Shown: in pieces, positions 22,543 to 34,277 of the stretch
Numbering within the stretch: position 1 is the first letter of the stretch
Layout: the number at the start of each line of letters is the position of its first letter
NCBI GenBank assembly: GCA_900095095.1
Contig: FMBT01000171.1
Span: 19,259-83,258, forward strand
DNA length: 64,000 nucleotides
Source of the DNA: Fragilariopsis cylindrus CCMP1102
Taxonomy: Eukaryota > Bacillariophyta > Bacillariophyceae > Bacillariales > Bacillariaceae
Direction: 5' to 3'
Translations under genes and position numbers: made by a program
Notes under the pieces: generated by a model
Told to the model about the DNA's origin: nothing
The model's input: the letters and a program-made list of their open reading frames with translations, nothing else
Database searches by the model: none

Positions 22543-23260
22543 CGTTTAGTGTTCATTCACAAAATCTTGCTCTTGTGGTTCTGGTTGTTTGTATTTATTA
22601 TTAGGTGAATGATTGTTGCAGGTTTTTGTCGAAAGGGAAGTACGAGTACGCACTAGTAGTGTGAAGTTGAAGGGGTTCCTTCCATGTAGTGTTTGTAGTA
22701 TCATCTATGTTTTCTCTCCCTTCTAAAGAAAAATAGATATTTTAATGAAAGCGTTTTCGAGAATTCAATCATCTTCGAATCTCTACTAACTAGTCCCGTG
22801 GGACCTAACTTCGACAAGATCGATAGTCTTAACTAAAAGAAAGGTACGGGGATAAATAATTTTATCCTGCAGTTTTCTGAAGAGAAAGCGAACGCAAAGT
22901 TGCCAAAACAATGGGTGTGTCTTTGTTCGGGATAAAAAAATCGCTGGTATTTTCATAATACTAAAGATGGAAGTACAAAGTGGAAGTGGCCAAACGTTTA
23001 ATTTTTCAGGATTAGACTGAGATGGAAAACCATAAAGAAAAATAGTAGAGAAAACAATTATTCACGTTTCACGTTGTTTTCTTTTCATGTAGATTTTTAA
23101 TTCGATTCATTCATTCATTCATTCGGTTCAGGTATACAATTCCTTTATCTGATCTATCATTTCGTTTAATCGATTTATTCGGTTCAACAGATTTATTGCT
23201 CTACATATTAACTCCAGGCTGGTATCATTTCAAATTACTGTTCATGAAGTATATTCATGC
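22543..23260. other. Intergenic spacer with direct repeat
   Basis: Lies between the 5' end of the metal transporter and the 3' end of the ABC transporter. It contains the left copy of a 34-nt exact repeat at 22772-22805. Confidence 0.6.
22772..22805. repeat. 34-nt direct repeat, left copy
   Basis: Identical over 34 bases to 27118-27151, same orientation, 4346 bases apart. Begins TCTTCGAATC and ends CCCGTGGGACC; the last bases contain a GTCCC/GGGAC inverted repeat. The sequences diverge at once on both sides. Confidence 0.95.
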
Positions 23261-26200
23261 TTAATGACCGTCAAGGTTAATTAGTGCCTCGTTAACATGT
23301 CTTTCGCTTTTAACCTTCTGCAGAAAACAGTCACGATCTAATAAGGGAACTGTACTATTTGATCTTTCGTTGTTCTTGCCATCAATATCAGTGGAAGAGC
23401 CGGCTTGCACCATGCTAAAAAAAATGCCATCGTCAATCTGGATCAACTCATGGTAGGTGCCATGTTCGGCAATAGTCCCGTGATCGAGAACGACAATCTG
23501 ATCTGCATCCTTAGACGTAAATGTGCTGTGAGATATGGAAACTATGGTCAGTTGCTCCGAGTCTCGGAGCCTTACGATCGTTTTCACAATCGAAGCCGCG
23601 GTCTCGGGATCAAGCGCGGACGTTGCCTCATCCAACAGCAGAACGGAAGGCTTTCGATATAATACTCGAGCCAAACAAATGCGCTGAATCAACGCCAGTT
23701 GCGACCAAATATATATAGCAAAGTAAATATTAGAAATTGAAGCAATTGAAAAAGAGAATGAAAACCAAAAGATAGGAAAAAAATCGAACTTACCTGAAGC
23801 TGCCCCCCGCTCATGTTTATACGGCTGTCGCCCCCAAGAACAGTGTCATAACCATCTGGTAGCATGGAAATTATGTCAGCTATTTCTGCCATGGTGGCGG
23901 CCTCAAATACCGCACCATCATTGTTGTCGGGTGAGCCAAAAAGAATGTTTTCTCGTATAGTCCCCTCTAGTATCATAGTTTTTTGAAACATCACCGAAAC
24001 ATATTGCCGGTAGCTCCTTAAAGAAGCACCAAATATTTCGGTTCCGTCCCACATAATAGAACCCTCATTGGGTTGCAGGTTTCTCATGAGCAAGTTGATC
24101 AGAGTGGTCTTTCCAGATCCACTAAGCCCACAAAGGACATTATAGGTCCCCCGTTTAAATGACAAATTGATACCTTTCAGCACTTCAACCGGCGAACCTT
24201 TATATCGAAATATGACCCCCTGTTTATCAGTATCAATGGTAAAACAACGCCAGTTGTGACCAAATGTATAGAGCAAAGTGAATATTAGAAATGGAAGCAA
24301 TTGAAAAAGAGAATATAAACCAGAAGATAGAAGAAATGTCGAACTTACCTTCATATCTATGCTCTCAGTAAGCGGGGATAACGACGGGTGATCAGCGCCA
24401 TTGTAATTAATAACAGTATTTCCACTAGCAATCAAATCATCAACTTTGCGAATACAACCAGCAGAATTCGATGCTTCACGCATGAAACCACCTAGCCGAT
24501 TGAGTGGTTCTGTCATACTGGCAGCCAAACTCACCAACGTGACAAACCCACCGACAAGTGTGGTATTATCGTCGGAATCTAGTACAGCTTTGCCATAGGG
24601 TATGATGACAAACAAAGTATAGATCGCGCCACACATCAGATAGTAGACCGAAATAGCTCCACTTGAAAAAATAGACCGTTGTCGTGCCTGGCTGAGTTCC
24701 AAAAGCATGGGCTGAATGCGATCAGCTGCCCATACTCCGGTGTCAGACGTAATTAAAACCGGAAGACAGTTGACAAGGCTCGCAAAATTAGAGGCTAACT
24801 TGCCTTCCAATCGTGATGCCTTTTGAGATGCTTCCGAAACAATAATGCAGATCTTATTTAGTAACAAAACAATCAATGAAATGTATGCAATGATAATAAT
24901 CTTGCATAAAAAATAACAAGATTATTTCCTGTGAAACAACCAAGAACTTACCGTCCGTAGCTTTCTTGGTAAGATCGTCATTGCTATACATTACAGGCAA
25001 TAGACAAATAAATGCTGCGGCCAAAATGATATTGACTTGTAAGCATGAAAGGCAAGCGATGGTAATTTTCATTGTAGAGAACAACATGGTGTAAGTGGAC
25101 GTGATGAGTGTCACTTCTACCCGACCCGTTTGACTTGTAAACACATCGACGATTTCTCCTGCGGAAGAACCATCACCGTCAACATTACTATTCACAACAG
25201 CACCCAGGGCTCGCTGCCGACACAATAGCATTGCTCGTGTATTCAGCTTCGATTGAGAATACGACAATGCAAGCATGATCACGGGATTAATACCCGCTAG
25301 AAAAAAATACACAATTAAGGCTGTTCTGGCATCCTTTTGATTATAGCTCGCGTTGTTGACAAATATACCTAAAGCGATGGCCTGTACCGGCGCAATTGCT
25401 GCGGCCATCGACATGATGATTAGCGATACGATGAATTCTCGAGGACATTGGATCCACTTTTGAAGGATGGTCCAGACTAAGGCAAAGGAGGTGATCGGGA
25501 CGGGGACCTTCTCGATGTTACAACCATGCTCACTATCGCAATACGACGAGAGGCAGTTGGCCATTTGTTTCACGACTCGTCTGAATTCGGACGAACTCAA
25601 ATACTGACTGTTGTTGTTGGATTTCCAACCGGGCCATATCGAAACATGTTCGGAAATGCGTTTCACGATGCACCAATAATCGAGGGCACCATCGCCCGCC
25701 GCACGTACCCGTTGATCGAGATCTATTTTTACTTTTTTGCCACGTTTAATGTCCTCGGAGACAATCAATACTTCCAACGCATGATTAAAAGCCTCTTGGA
25801 CTTGCTCCTTGGTTATTTCGGTGGACGTTTTTCGGAAAGATTGCATAATCATACTCGTGTCGCTATTTTCGTCGTCGTGATCATTAAATTTACCTGCTTG
25901 GTTGGTACCGAGGACATCTCGCAATTCATTCATCGGTTCATGATTTATTCGCAAAAAGAACAAATAACATCCGAACATGATTAGAGTTACAGATAAGATT
26001 GCTGTTTCGGATCGGTTCAATTGCTCGCATCCCAATGTTATGTTGAATTTGTCTTCTACGACGAGCAAGCCAATAATAGCAATGGCCAGATGCAACACCA
26101 GCGATAAAACGCACTGGAATCCTCCCCAGCGAAAATATATCAAGCCTCCAAAGAACGGGAGCGAGTACTCCCATAAAAATCCCGTGGCGATCCACAACGA

Positions 26201-26365
26201 AACATGGACAACGGAAAACCATTTAAAGTGTTCTGAGTTGCACCATCCTGGAGCCGTTATCAGTTCTGATACAGCGAACAGAAAGAACAATAGAAAGGAG
26301 ATGACCTGAACCGTATATCCAAGAGGTGTCGTGTAAGGTAGGATGAGCCGAAAAGTAGTATGCAT
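23261..26365 (-). CDS. ABC half-transporter (exporter type)
   Basis: Four exons: 26365-24952, 24830-24349, 24219-23794, 23683-23261, total 914 residues with no frameshift. The N-terminus has about five membrane helices as an extra domain, then a hydrophilic linker, then a six-helix exporter core (from PREFIVSLIIMSMAAAIAPV). One nucleotide-binding domain follows: Walker A GLSGSGKTT, Q-loop region SVMFQKTMILEGTIRENILF, signature MSGGQLQR (split by intron 3), Walker B SVLLLDEATSALD and H-loop SISHS. One such domain means it must dimerise. The extra N-terminal domain recalls ABCB6/HMT1- or TAP-like transporters; substrate unknown. Introns 2 and 3 are homologous to each other (see repeats). Confidence 0.88.
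23684..23793 (-). repeat. Introner-like intron, copy B (intron 3)
   Basis: A 110-nt GT-AG intron splitting the ABC signature after MSGGQLQ. The block 23691-23795 (almost the whole intron and the exon base pair beside it) aligns without gaps over 105 nt to 24246-24350, with 12 mismatches (about 89% identity). Confidence 0.9.
24220..24348 (-). repeat. Introner-like intron, copy A (intron 2)
   Basis: A 129-nt GT-AG intron between S-I-D-M-K and G-V-I-F-R-Y-K-G, just before the nucleotide-binding domain. It shares 105 gap-free nt with intron 3. The acceptor end differs: copy A has about 24 extra bases before its AG. It has no in-frame stop, so retention would insert 43 residues. Confidence 0.9.
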
Positions 26366-26690
26366 TATTTTGTATGTTGTTGTTGTGGGAGGGTGTGCTT
26401 TAATATTATTACTGAGTGTAGCTAGTACTTTCTCTATGCAGCTTGTATTCCTTTGTTATCATGTCCAAACTTGTGCACTGTGTCTTTTCTGCGTCGTATT
26501 GATTCGATTATTCCTCTTGTTTGATCGCGTTTCCTATCATATTTGCTACATGATTTTGAAGTACAGTAGTAGAGAGTCCTCTCTCTCTAGCGAGTCTATC
26601 ACCGGTACGATTGTCATGAATAGATATGACCTCCTAGGAAGAGATTTTGATTTTTTTTCCCCATGGTGCACAGCATACACACAACACATA

Positions 26691-26854
26691 TTTCCTCCGT
26701 GCAACGCAGGTTGTCCACGGGGTAAGCCATAATAATGAGACGACGGTTTCTTTATTTAATATTTTCCTCTCAAATCACTCACTCTCCGTGCTTTTGCGCA
26801 CGTTAAATATTATAGCGCTTATCCCTGTGGACGACCTGCGTTGCACGGAGGAAG
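26691..26854. mobile_element. Small MITE, Stowaway/mariner-like
   Basis: A 164-bp AT-rich segment with terminal inverted repeats of about 37 nt (left TTTCCTCCGTGCAACGCAGG, right read inward CTTCCTCCGTGCAACGCAGG). It is flanked on both sides by TA (26689-26690 and 26855-26856), the target duplication of Tc1/mariner elements. The end sequence resembles the CTCCCTCCGT-type ends of plant Stowaway MITEs. No coding capacity, so it would need a transposase from elsewhere. Confidence 0.75.
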
Positions 26855-27117
26855 TACTAGTACAGCACTATTCATCGAGTCAATAATCAGTAACTTATGC
26901 TTTTAGGATGAATAAGATCATACTACTCACATGGAATTGACAGCCATTAGAAATATTGAATTTTAGGTAGAACAAATGTAGCTGCTGTTAGTACTTTTTC
27001 TAGAAGTAATTTGGAAATTTCATTTAACATTTCTCATAAACATTTATTTTGTTTCTAAAGATCTCCTCAAAACAGTTTTGATTGTTTGTACATCCAAAAA
27101 TAGTTGAGCAGTAGTAG

Positions 27118-27151
27118 TCTTCGAATCTCTACTAACTAGTCCCGTGGGACC
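27118..27151. repeat. 34-nt direct repeat, right copy
   Basis: Exact match of 22772-22805 in the same orientation. The two copies enclose the ABC transporter gene and the MITE. Confidence 0.95.
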
Positions 27152-27466
27152 AACAGTCGTATTACTTGAACTTGATTTGGACTTGAACTTATCAACAAAA
27201 CACAACAAACACAAACAAAACAGTCAGTCGAGCTATAAAAAAGAAAATCTAGAACAAATCTAAAATAAGCAAGAAAACCAAGCCTATCATTGCGAGAGGT
27301 TGCATTAGCAAAAGAGATAATCGGCGCTCTATCGATGTCTATCTTGCTTACGGCATTGCAAACGACAACGGTCGAACATTTGAATTCCATTTGCCTCCAT
27401 CCATCATGCTACATGACATAATCGACAGCACAATTTGATTATTGCGTAAAAAATCATTATCATTGA

Positions 27467-27496
27467 AATAGAATAGAATAGAATAGAATAGAATAG
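27467..27496. repeat. (GAATA)n microsatellite
   Basis: Six tandem copies of a five-base unit, upstream of the calpain gene. Confidence 0.9.
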
Positions 27497-27638
27497 GCCG
27501 TGTCAGTTTCGATTCATTCGATTGTTGCCCATTACAGTATCGATTATCGAATCGTATCTCACGACGGCACACAAGCAAATAAACACTCAACAGTTGAGAA
27601 TCTAGATTCAAATTTAATCTCATTATAAAATACATACA

Positions 27639-30600
27639 ATGGCGGAAACAAATAATAACAAGAACAATGAAGTAATCGATTTATTGATGAGCGATAACGA
27701 CGACGACGACGATCAAGACAATGTCAGTATCAATGATGCCAAGAATAAACAACAAAAACAACGCCGTGTCATGAAGGATCCTCCTCCATCGGCCTCGTCA
27801 TCGGCTTCGTCATCTGGCGCTACAAACAATAAGACCGAGGGTGAAAACAAGAAGAACGGTATATCGAACAGAAAAAACAATAATAGCAAAATCAATAACA
27901 GTAACAAGTATCGGACTACAGCTAAAACGACGATGGCAGCAACGAAAGCTAAATCTAAAACTAAAAAAACAACGAGTGATGGCCTACAAGCTGGATTGGT
28001 TCTAGAAGAAGATGTCTTCGCGTCGTCGGCAGCAGCGGCAGCCGTAAGAGGAAATGAAGGCGAAGACTACCACAGTAATGATAATGATAATATCAACAAT
28101 AACAATAACAATAACAATAATACGTATCTCGAGTTGTTTGAAGATGATGAATTCGGTCCTGTCGCATCATCGATTATGGGAATTCATAAACTTCCATCGT
28201 TGATATCAATCTTGATGATGATGAAGATGAAGATGACACTGATGAAGATGACGTGAAAGTTGAATCATCATCATCGTCGTCGGCATCGAACAAGAAGAAG
28301 ACTACTCAGAATGATAATAGTAATAGTAATAATAATGATAATAATAATAATAATAAATGGAATCCAAAATGTCGTTGTAAAATGTTAGCAAGATTATCGT
28401 ATAAAGAAAAGGATGGTGCACCATATTTTGAATGTGGTAAGGTTACTTCTACGAAGAATAATCCAAGAATAATCAAAAGTAATGTAAATTCTTTACATAT
28501 GCATTTAAACCAGAATTAACGGTATGGTACAGATTTGGTCATCATAATCGCATGTATTGGTACAGCAGCAACAACAACAACAACAGTTACAGACATTACC
28601 ATCATCGTTACTATTACCATCAAACACAAACAACAATAATAGCAACGACAATTCTAATTCATTATTTTCCGCACAAGATTTAGTACAAGGCACAGTAGGT
28701 GATTGTTGGTTCTTAAGTGCATTAGCAGTCGTTGCGGAACGTCCCGATCTTATTCGAAGACTATTCCAACAGCAATTACAACAACACAGCAGCAGCAGTA
28801 GCAGCGATGATTTACGAAATGGGATAATTCGTGTCAATTTATTCCTTGATGGGATATGGTCACAATTCAGATGGATAACTTCTTGCCATGTTATATCCGT
28901 GGTTATGATAAAGATGATGACGCCTTACAAAAAGCACTTGAAGCAAGTTTATTATCAATGAACGGTGGTGACAATGAAAATAGTAACAACAATAACAATA
29001 ACTCTACTATTCTTCGTAACCCATATAAGAAAAACAAGAATCCAAACAATAATATCCAACAATACACAAAATTTCCACCAGCATCTTCACGAAATGATCC
29101 TAATGGCTTGTCAGAAAGGAATCGACAAATTATGATCAAAACAACAGAATTTATTGATCGTGATCGAAAAATGAAACAGCAACATAGAGGAGGAGGAGGA
29201 TTTTACCGTCCCCGTTTAATAGGATTTGGTAATGCTAGTCGTGGTTCATCAGCACAAGCGCAATCACAGTCACAAGTAGTACAAACACGTGATTTAGCAT
29301 ATTCGAAGGCACATAAGAATCAATTATGGGTACCATTTTTGGAAAAAGCATATGCAAAAATACATGGTTCCTATCAAGCAATTAGTGGTGGTCAGATCGC
29401 TGAAGCATTCTTAGATTTAACTGGGTAAGTAATGCATGTATGTGAGAAGAAGCACGTGAATTTTTTTCATAATCATTACGAAGTATTCTAACTTTTTTTT
29501 CTTGCTTTTTACTATTATCTCTCGTACTGTAAAGTGCTCCTACATTACAGATTGGGTGGCATGCAGGTCGTGCCGCTTCTGGTATGAATAGTACTTCATA
29601 TGATGATCCGAAACGATTATGGTTTGATCTATTAAAATGGAGAAAACAACGTCTACCGATGGGATGTGGTACCGACAGTTCTTCGGAAGGATTAGTTGGA
29701 ATGCATGCATATTCTATACTGGATATACGGGAAATTACCGATGTTGGTATAGATTTCTTTAAAGATCATTTAATTCGTGGTACATTGGGGAATGTTAGTG
29801 GCTTTACGGAATATGATGGTAAAGTTCGACTATTGAGGATACGTAATCCACATGGACAAGTACGTTTTTTTTTTGCCTGCGTCGTGAAAAGAAATAAAGC
29901 AGATTTTGTTACAACCAACGACGGGAATATACAGTACTAAACCCCCATTCTTCTTCTTTCATGTGTTGTTGTTCTTATTTATACACTCTTTAATAGGGAG
30001 AATGGAAAGGTGAATTTTCGGATAAGTGTGCAATGTGGGAACAGTTGTTAACTAATAGTGGAATCACATTACCTAGAAGCGGTATTAATGATGGAACATT
30101 TTGGATTGGTTACGATGATTTTCTTCTAGGATTTAGTAACATCGATGTTGTTCTGGCACATCAAGGGAATCATGCCAAATCATTTATTTCTAACTTTCCG
30201 CAAAAGATTAATAATCATCGATGCACTCGTGCCTTTGAAGTTAGTCTCATCGACCCACAACCAGGTCTCGAAACAAAGGAACGTGTGGAAGTTTATGTTA
30301 TGGGGATACAAAAAAGCAAACGCGGCGCTCGACAAGGTCGCAAAGATCGAAAAAAATCATACAAAGTTTCTGACATGGGTATGTTGGTAGGAGAATATCC
30401 ATTGAATAGTAATGGTGGTAGCGAGAATAACAATGACAATGACGATGGTGCAGACGCAAATTCTGTTCCATTCTCTTCAGTGCACGGACAAATGTTTGGT
30501 TTCAAACGCAACGGTCACTATAAAATAGTTCTTGATCGAAAGAAATGCAAACGACTAGGTAAGTCCCACACAATAAAAATTCTGAACGCCGCAATACAAT

Positions 30601-32007
30601 ACAATCAGCATTCCATCTAACGAAAAAATGATTATCATAGTTGTTATGCCCATTTCATTTGGCCATCCCGCTGCAACCGATGCACTTTTGAGTTTCGTCG
30701 TACGGTTCAACGCCGATGCGCCTCTCATGATTCGCGAACTTGAGGAAGTTCCTCGTATGGATCGTGCTCTCTGCGACTTTTTAATCCGACCAAAGCCATC
30801 TGGACATTTTTCCGATACCCGTCAGGGTCAAAAAAAGATCCTGTGGCAAAATCCTCACTATCGAGTGGTGCAAATTAATTGTTTTGGGAATAGGGGTGGT
30901 ACCGTTTTCGTTTATCTTTGTGCTTCGCCTTCCGCAGAAGATCCAGTTTTGTTGGGTGTAGAAGCCACTTGCCGTGGTATGTCATGTCGAGTGGAAGCTG
31001 GACTACTTGATCATGAAACTTTAGCTAAAGGAAAAAAGTTTGAAGCTGCATGGAGAAAATTCAAGTGCGATATTATTGGGCAAACCAAGTCTCAACTCTT
31101 AATGGTTCTATATCAGTCTGGTCAGGATACGGAAATGGGATCGATTATTGTAAAACCAGTATATACTCTTGGCAACGGTAGCAATACACGACCAAAACCA
31201 AAAATGGCATCGACTACCTTGGATCGATATTGGAAGACAAATACCACAGGAAATGGTGACAGCGCCAACAACGAAGAAGATACATATGAATACAAGCTAC
31301 AAGGTGTATTCAATCCTATTCGTATTGATGACGACACCTTTCTACATTGTGGGGTGAATCGTGAAGTATTTGAATCGTCAAGCCGCGCAATATCAATGAG
31401 CGGACAGGGACAATATCACCCGGATGGAGAATTATTGGATGGAGATGCAGAACTTCAACAGGCTCTTGCATTATCCCGTCAGGGTCACGGCGTACCAGAT
31501 GATAGCAAAGATTTGGAAGAAGCCTTGAAGCGCAGCTGTCAAGACAAAGAGGGGCGGGGAACAACAACGGAAGATATCGATATGGAATTGGAGGACGCCT
31601 TGAGGCGTAGCCGTGAAGATGACTTCGGTAGAAATCAAGGTAGCAGTTTGAAACAAACAATCGACTTAACTATGAAGAAAGCAGCTAAATCTAAGAAGAA
31701 CGACAATGCAATAGTGTTGGACCTGACTGATACGTCTGATAATCCTACTTATCTCACAATCGACGGTTCGATCAATAATAGTAAAGAGAATCCAGACCGT
31801 AGGGGAAATAACTGTGAAGAGGGGGACGATCAGGAAATTATTATTCTAGATAGTGACGAAGAAGACAGTAGTGACACGAAGGCTGAATACGAAGAGAAGG
31901 GTAAACGAAAGGATATCGTGGAGCCTTCTTCATCTAGTCAAAATCGAGAAAAGAAAAGAAAATTGGCAGCAGAAGCTGCACTGAAGCGATTAGAAGGTCG
32001 GCTTTAG
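27639..32007 (+). CDS. Calpain-like protease with Zn finger, UIMs, SIMs
   Basis: Four exons: 27639-29424, 29535-29859, 29997-30558, 30641-32007. Four one-base shortages (near 28199, 28484, 28562, 28858) must be corrected; this gives 1347 residues exactly. The acidic N-terminus has V-I-D-L-L, then a GRF-like zinc finger (C-R-C ... FECGK ... CKFF). The calpain core has catalytic Cys357 in QGTVGDCWFLSAL, His654 in GLVGMHAYSI and Asn701 in RNPHGQGEWKGEFSDK; all three are present. Cys-to-His spacing is about 300 residues instead of about 160 because of an Asn/Ser-rich insertion. After two beta-rich domains come three ubiquitin-interacting-like helices (from about 1161, 1183 and 1207) and acidic SUMO-interacting-like motifs (IVLDLTD, EIIILDSDEED). 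Calcium dependence cannot be judged. Confidence 0.85.
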
Positions 32008-32778
32008 CTTTAAATTGGAACGAAACTATCTTCACCTCTTCCATAAGGTCTTATTAGTCATAAAAGAAAGGCTTCGTTTAGATCAGGGGATGATGATCTT
32101 TTTTAACTGACTTGAACTGCAAAAACTAAAAATACGATTTAGATTTAAAAACTATGTTTGAATTTACAGTTAAGTACAATTTATTTATATTTAATAATGT
32201 GTTGGCCGCACTACTACCTACAGCAGTCTAGCTAGTTGCGGTATGTCAAACAACAATTGTAGGTTCTACACGATTATCATATGACTATTGAATATAATAA
32301 ATAGAGTAGTGTTTAGTGGAAGTGCATTTTGATATACGGTAGTAAAAATAATGATTAATATGCATATTATCTAACATTACAGTTCGTTCTTTATAATACA
32401 GGTGTGTGTGTGTGTGTGTGTTAACGTATGTGTGCCGTAGTTTTTCTCTTTTCCCCGAGCGTGTGTGTGACAAAGAGAGTTGCTGTAAACTCTCAAAACC
32501 ACAGATATATTATAGTAAGCTAAAGGGATACAAGATAGCTTGATATTGATTTTGTGCGAGATTCTTTCTCGTTCGCTGTTTAAAAGTAAATGATATTCCC
32601 ATAAATGATACAATATCAATGAATAAAATCTTGTGCAGGAACGAATAGCTTGAACTAATAAGAGAAGTCTCGTGTGTGAGAATTCTCTCAGTGTTTCTTC
32701 GTCTTAGGATACCATCCTTCCCGGTCCCGGTTACTCTCTCTACTCTCTCCGTTTGCTAGCTTCGCATTAATATAATAA
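32008..32778. other. Convergent spacer with GT repeat
   Basis: Between the 3' ends of the calpain and ClpS genes. Contains a GT microsatellite at 32402-32420; no gene seen. Confidence 0.6.
32402..32420. repeat. (GT)n microsatellite
   Basis: Nine to ten GT units; produces His-Thr repeats in spurious minus-strand frames. Confidence 0.9.
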
Positions 32779-33333
32779 TTACTGTTCTTCATCAACAGGG
32801 ACAATATCTGATACTATTCCTTGTTTATGTAACCCTTCATTGTATGTTTCCGCAATTTCAAAACAAAATACTCCAACACATGCGATACCATTCTGATGAG
32901 CTGTCATCATCGTTTGATAGGCAGTCATTTCTGTGATACCCGTAATCTGTACGAGTGATCGTGCCACATGCTCTCTTGTATTTAATCCATCATTGTATAT
33001 TCGGACCTCCCATTCTTCACCACCCACATGTTCACGTTCTTTTACAACAGAAGAGGATCGATCAATGACCTTCTTTTCTGCTGGACGATCTAATACAGCC
33101 GGTCCGGTGGTTCTACCTGTTTTCTCTCTTTCAATAGTAGCCGGTCCTGCTGCTAATGCTGTGTTGAGTCTGTTATTGTGAGTCGTTGAAGCATGTCGTT
33201 GTTGTTGTTGTTGTTGATGTTGTACCGGTACATGTAGTTGTTGTGCATGGAAAGCGATACAAGTACCAAACAAAGAAGAGCATAAAAATAGCGGAAGTAC
33301 AGCAGACAGTAAAAATTTCATCGTGGAGATCAT
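32779..33333 (-). CDS. clpS: Plastid ClpS, Clp protease adaptor
   Basis: An intact 184-residue frame. ClpS hands N-degron substrates to the Clp protease. The core from about residue 105 reads WEVRIYNDGLNTREHVARSL, then QTMMTAHQNGIACVGVF and AETYNEGLHKQGI, ending I-V-P, the standard ClpS order. The N-D-x-x-N-T segment and the M-x-x-A-H segment form the known substrate pocket. The N-terminus is a signal peptide ending T-C-I-A-F-H-A, a diatom plastid-import motif, followed by a Q-rich and then a basic linker. A second in-frame Met (M-K-F) four codons later is an alternative start and also gives a good signal peptide. Confidence 0.9.
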   Translation of the reverse strand: MISTMKFLLSAVLPLFLCSSLFGTCIAFHAQQLHVPVQHQQQQQQRHASTTHNNRLNTALAAGPATIEREKTGRTTGPAVLDRPAEKKVIDRSSSVVKEREHVGGEEWEVRIYNDGLNTREHVARSLVQITGITEMTAYQTMMTAHQNGIACVGVFCFEIAETYNEGLHKQGIVSDIVPVDEEQ

Positions 33334-34277
33334 CGTGCTAATTATATATGATTATTGTAGGTTGGGTAGTTAGTTGAGCTGGTTAGTTGTGAAAGCAATA
33401 ACAATTGATTTATGAGCTAATTCAATAATTATACGGAGCAAATCGGTTTTAGATTGGAGGGAGACAACAATATTTTAATGGTCAAAACTAAGAAGTATCA
33501 ACACAAATGCAATACAGAAAGAAGCTGCAAGATGCACTTAATTCAAACTAAAATTTGGTGGATGACGAACGACGAGTGATACACTGTACTTTAAGTACCG
33601 GAGGAGGATAGTTCTTTACGGTATTTAATTTTTGACACGAACAAATACTAAGTAAAATTGCGCGAGAAAAAGTGTGTAAGATTGTTAGTGAATTTGCTGT
33701 GTAAAGAGTGATGAGAGTGACGAAATTTATGTAATTTTTGATTGAAGATTGTGAATTGTGAGATTGGGGGAAAGATGTATATTTTGTGGTCCAAAAAATA
33801 AAATAAAAATTGTCGATCATTTTTAGATTTTCTTGGCGATCCCCTCAAAATCCGTTTACTTTTGTTACGATCGCAGAATACTGTAATCCTACGTAGTTTG
33901 ATTGGCAATATCATTTTTTGCGCGATGATTTAAACTTACATACAGTGAAACCACATACAAAATACGTTAAATGCGCGCGCCGAAAGTTGGTAGAGAGTTA
34001 ACTACAAGTCTTCGAATTTTTTTCTAAATTCACCCATAAAGTAAAGGGGGGAGCAGATTGCGCGATGATGTGTTAAAAGATTGCATCGTTGAACTTCAAG
34101 ATCGAAAAACAAAGGGAGAATTGTGTCGTCCGAGAGAATGCAAGACTCATCAATTTCAAGTCCACAAATATGTAAATGCATAAAAATCAACGAAGAAAAT
34201 CCGACCGTAATGCTTATCGGGGAAGCACACCCTCTATGCCATAACTTTATCATAGCAATCGAATTAATGGTTCTAAC
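33334..34277. other. Intergenic spacer upstream of tRNA-Sec cluster
   Basis: No recognisable gene. Minus-strand frames in this spacer (33548-33914) are not protein-like. Confidence 0.5.

Larger units (their letters stand above)
26366..27638. other. Intergenic spacer with MITE and repeats
   Basis: Between the starts of the ABC transporter (minus) and the calpain gene (plus). Holds the MITE at 26691-26854, the right 34-nt repeat copy at 27118-27151 and a pentamer repeat at 27467-27496. No gene recognised. Confidence 0.6.

Noticed and set aside
22772-22805. The 34-nt repeat as a tRNA fragment because it contains TTCGAATC
   Set aside because: No cloverleaf can be formed with the flanks of either copy.
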